8,804 nt of DNA from an uncultured Paraprevotella sp. (GTDB taxonomy: Bacteria; Bacteroidota; Bacteroidia; Bacteroidales; Bacteroidaceae), in contig CAAGLP010000025.1 in NCBI GenBank assembly GCA_900770805.1, positions 1 through 8,804 on the forward strand, given 5' to 3'. How positions within the stretch are numbered: the stretch's first letter is position 1; the number at the start of each line of letters is the position of its first letter. Position numbers and translations under genes: made by a program. The notes under the pieces are model-generated. The model made no database searches and was not told where the DNA came from. It saw only the letters and a list, made by a program, of their open reading frames with translations. This document shows positions 7,261-8,804 of this stretch, one piece after another.

Positions 7261-8145
7261 ATGATTTACGCACCATCCGAACTTATCATAAACGCCGATG
7301 GTTCAGCATTCCATCTGCACGTACGTCCCGAACAATTGGCAGACAAGGTCATCCTCGTTGGCGACCCTGGCAGAGTGGAGACTGTAGCATCGCATTTTGA
7401 CACACAAGAGTGCAATATCTCCTCGCGTGAGTTTCATACCATCACCGGCACATACAAGGGCAAACGCATCACCGTGCTCTCCACGGGTATTGGATGCGAC
7501 AACATTGATATCGTAGTAAACGAACTGGATGCCCTGGCCAATATCAACTTCGAAACACGCGAGGACAATCCCATATTCAGACAACTCACCCTCGTACGCA
7601 TCGGCACATGCGGAGGTTTACAACCCGAAACACCACTGGGTACCTTCGTGGCAAGTCTGAAAAGCATCGGTTTCGATGGTTTGCTCAACTACTATGCCGA
7701 TCGCGATAAGGTTTGCGATCTTCAACTCGAAGAGGCCTTCTGCAAACACATGCAATGGTCTCCCAAGAAAGGTGCTCCCTATGTGGCAAATGCCACTCCA
7801 GAACTCATAGAACGCATTGCCTCCGACGATATGGTTCGTGGCATAACCATAGCATGCGGCGGTTTCTATGGTCCACAGGGCAGACGCCTCAGAATGGAGA
7901 TAGAAGACCCTCAACAGAACGAAAAGGTAGAGGCCTTCAGGTATCATTCTCCCTCAGAGGAAAGTGAAATGAAGATTTGCAACTTCGAGATGGAATCTTC
8001 CGCACTTGCCGGATTGGCATCTATCCTCGGTCATCAAGCCATGACCTGTTGTATGGTAATTGCAAATCGCTATGCACAGGAGATGAACACCTCGTACAAG
8101 AACACTATAGACAATCTTATCCAGATTGTTCTTGACAGGATATAG
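7261..8145 (+). CDS. Nucleoside phosphorylase, uridine phosphorylase-like
   Basis: A 294-residue cytoplasmic enzyme of the PNP/UDP phosphorylase family, splitting a nucleoside with phosphate into free base and ribose-1-phosphate for salvage. Phosphate-site signatures are GDPGR (34-38) and R113 ahead of GTCGG (115-119). FEMES (242-246) supplies the ribose-contacting M244 and E245. Q206 and R208 in FYGPQGR keep the Gln-x-Arg spacing that recognises uracil in E. coli Udp (Q166/R168), which favours uridine over purine nucleosides; this alignment is by eye. The protein is about 40 residues longer than E. coli Udp (253), with an N-terminal ELIINADGSAFHLHVRPEQL stretch that seems typical of the Bacteroidetes version. 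The ATG at 7261 follows AAACACACATACC with no Shine-Dalgarno motif. Substrate range remains an inference. Confidence 0.9.
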   Translation: MIYAPSELIINADGSAFHLHVRPEQLADKVILVGDPGRVETVASHFDTQECNISSREFHTITGTYKGKRITVLSTGIGCDNIDIVVNELDALANINFETREDNPIFRQLTLVRIGTCGGLQPETPLGTFVASLKSIGFDGLLNYYADRDKVCDLQLEEAFCKHMQWSPKKGAPYVANATPELIERIASDDMVRGITIACGGFYGPQGRRLRMEIEDPQQNEKVEAFRYHSPSEESEMKICNFEMESSALAGLASILGHQAMTCCMVIANRYAQEMNTSYKNTIDNLIQIVLDRI

Positions 8146-8212
8146 TAACTGTCTCCCCCCTCCCTCACCACTACACCTCAATAACGCACACACACAACAA
8201 AACCATCAATAC
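8146..8212 (+). promoter_or_regulatory. G-poor, AC-rich leader before mnmE
   Basis: The 67-base gap contains only two G residues (8151 and 8186). It opens with a C-rich tract (8153-8164) and ends with an A/C stretch (8187-8204, containing CACACACAACAAAACC). Such RNA would have almost no secondary structure and no Shine-Dalgarno sequence. That fits the open, A-rich leaders used by Bacteroidetes ribosomes. I see no TAnnTTTG box here, so mnmE may be read through from the phosphorylase gene. Confidence 0.35.
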
Positions 8213-8804
8213 ATGTCAACCATCTGCGCACCCGCCACAGCTCCCGGTGGAGCAATTGCCGTAGTCAGAGTTTCAGGCCCGGAAGCGATAGCCATAACAT
8301 CACGCATCTTTTCTAAAGACCTCACTCAGGCAAAGGGCTACTCCATGCACTATGGATACATACATTCAGTATATGAGAATGGTGCTGAAAGTACTCCTAA
8401 CTCCACCGAATCAGATGCTTTAATTGACGATGTATTGGTCTCTGTCTTCCGTGCGCCACATTCATACACAGGTGAAGATAGTACAGAAATATCTTGTCAT
8501 GGCAGTCGTTATATAATTCAGAAAATCATCGAATCACTTATATGTGCCGGTGCACGCATGGCCACTCCTGGCGAGTTCACCAAGCGCGCATTTCTGGCAG
8601 GCAAGATGGACCTCTCACAAGCAGAGGCCGTGGCAGATCTCATCACCTCGGGCAACGAAGCCACCCACCGTATGGCACTATCACAGATGCGAGGCGGATT
8701 CTCAAAAGAACTGGAAACACTCAGGGATCAACTTCTTCATCTCACATCTCTGCTCGAACTCGAATTGGATTTCTCCGACCACGAAGATATCGAGTTCGCC
8801 GACC
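8213..8804 (+). CDS. mnmE: tRNA modification GTPase MnmE, 3' partial
   Basis: First 197 residues of MnmE (TrmE), the GTPase that with MnmG installs the (carboxymethyl)aminomethyl group at the 5 position of wobble uridine in certain tRNAs. The ATG at 8213 gives MSTICAPATAPGGAIAVVRVSG, matching the family N terminus. The tetrahydrofolate-binding domain is visible through SYTGEDSTEISCHG (84-97), followed by GEFTKRAFLAGKMDLSQAEAVADL (about 120-143) opening the central helical domain and LELELDFSD near the edge. The G domain and the C-terminal catalytic cysteine lie beyond the window. Residues ~55-69 are a Ser/Thr/Asn/Glu-rich insertion relative to the compact E. coli protein, between the GYIHS and LIDDVLVSVFRAP strands. 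The gene is open to the right edge. Confidence 0.97.
   Translation, partial: MSTICAPATAPGGAIAVVRVSGPEAIAITSRIFSKDLTQAKGYSMHYGYIHSVYENGAESTPNSTESDALIDDVLVSVFRAPHSYTGEDSTEISCHGSRYIIQKIIESLICAGARMATPGEFTKRAFLAGKMDLSQAEAVADLITSGNEATHRMALSQMRGGFSKELETLRDQLLHLTSLLELELDFSDHEDIEFAD

Overview
The window looks like chromosomal housekeeping DNA from a member of the Bacteroidales, most likely a Prevotella-type organism. The reasons are a TAnnTTTG-like -7 box with an A-rich, Shine-Dalgarno-poor leader before serS, a signal peptide of the ASA|Q type, a one-polypeptide fusion of the two NfnAB subunits, and proteins whose wording (nuclease subunit, SerRS, uridine phosphorylase-like enzyme, MnmE) is of the Bacteroidetes kind. 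The genus is inference; the phylum-level call is firmer. All six genes lie on the + strand and cover about 96% of the window. I see no tRNA, rRNA, CRISPR array, insertion sequence or phage gene.

Layout. Positions 2-2122 are the 3' part of an AddB/RecB-like helicase-nuclease subunit whose start lies outside the window. A 131-base gap carries a probable promoter for serS (2254-3573, seryl-tRNA synthetase). A 105-base gap follows, holding a degenerate 22-base tandem repeat and a 10-bp inverted repeat. Then comes a large fused flavo-iron-sulfur oxidoreductase (3679-6033, NfnA plus NfnB/GltD-like halves). Closely spaced behind it are a secreted PD40-repeat protein of unknown function (6064-7215), a uridine phosphorylase-like enzyme (7261-8145) and the 5' part of mnmE (8213 to the right edge).

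How they fit together. The genes do not form one pathway: they cover DNA-end processing, tRNA charging, NAD(P)H/ferredoxin electron balance, nucleoside salvage and tRNA wobble modification. The spacing from 3679 onward (30, 45 and 67 bases) permits co-transcription, and the leaders of the last three genes share an AC-rich, G-poor composition. serS and the Nfn gene use a noticeably tighter codon set than the nuclease gene, consistent with high expression.

I did not find a convincing undescribed system. The points most worth a second look are the 22-base periodic repeat between serS and the Nfn gene, the cofactor-ligand pattern of the fused Nfn protein, and the uncharacterised PD40/coiled-coil secreted protein.
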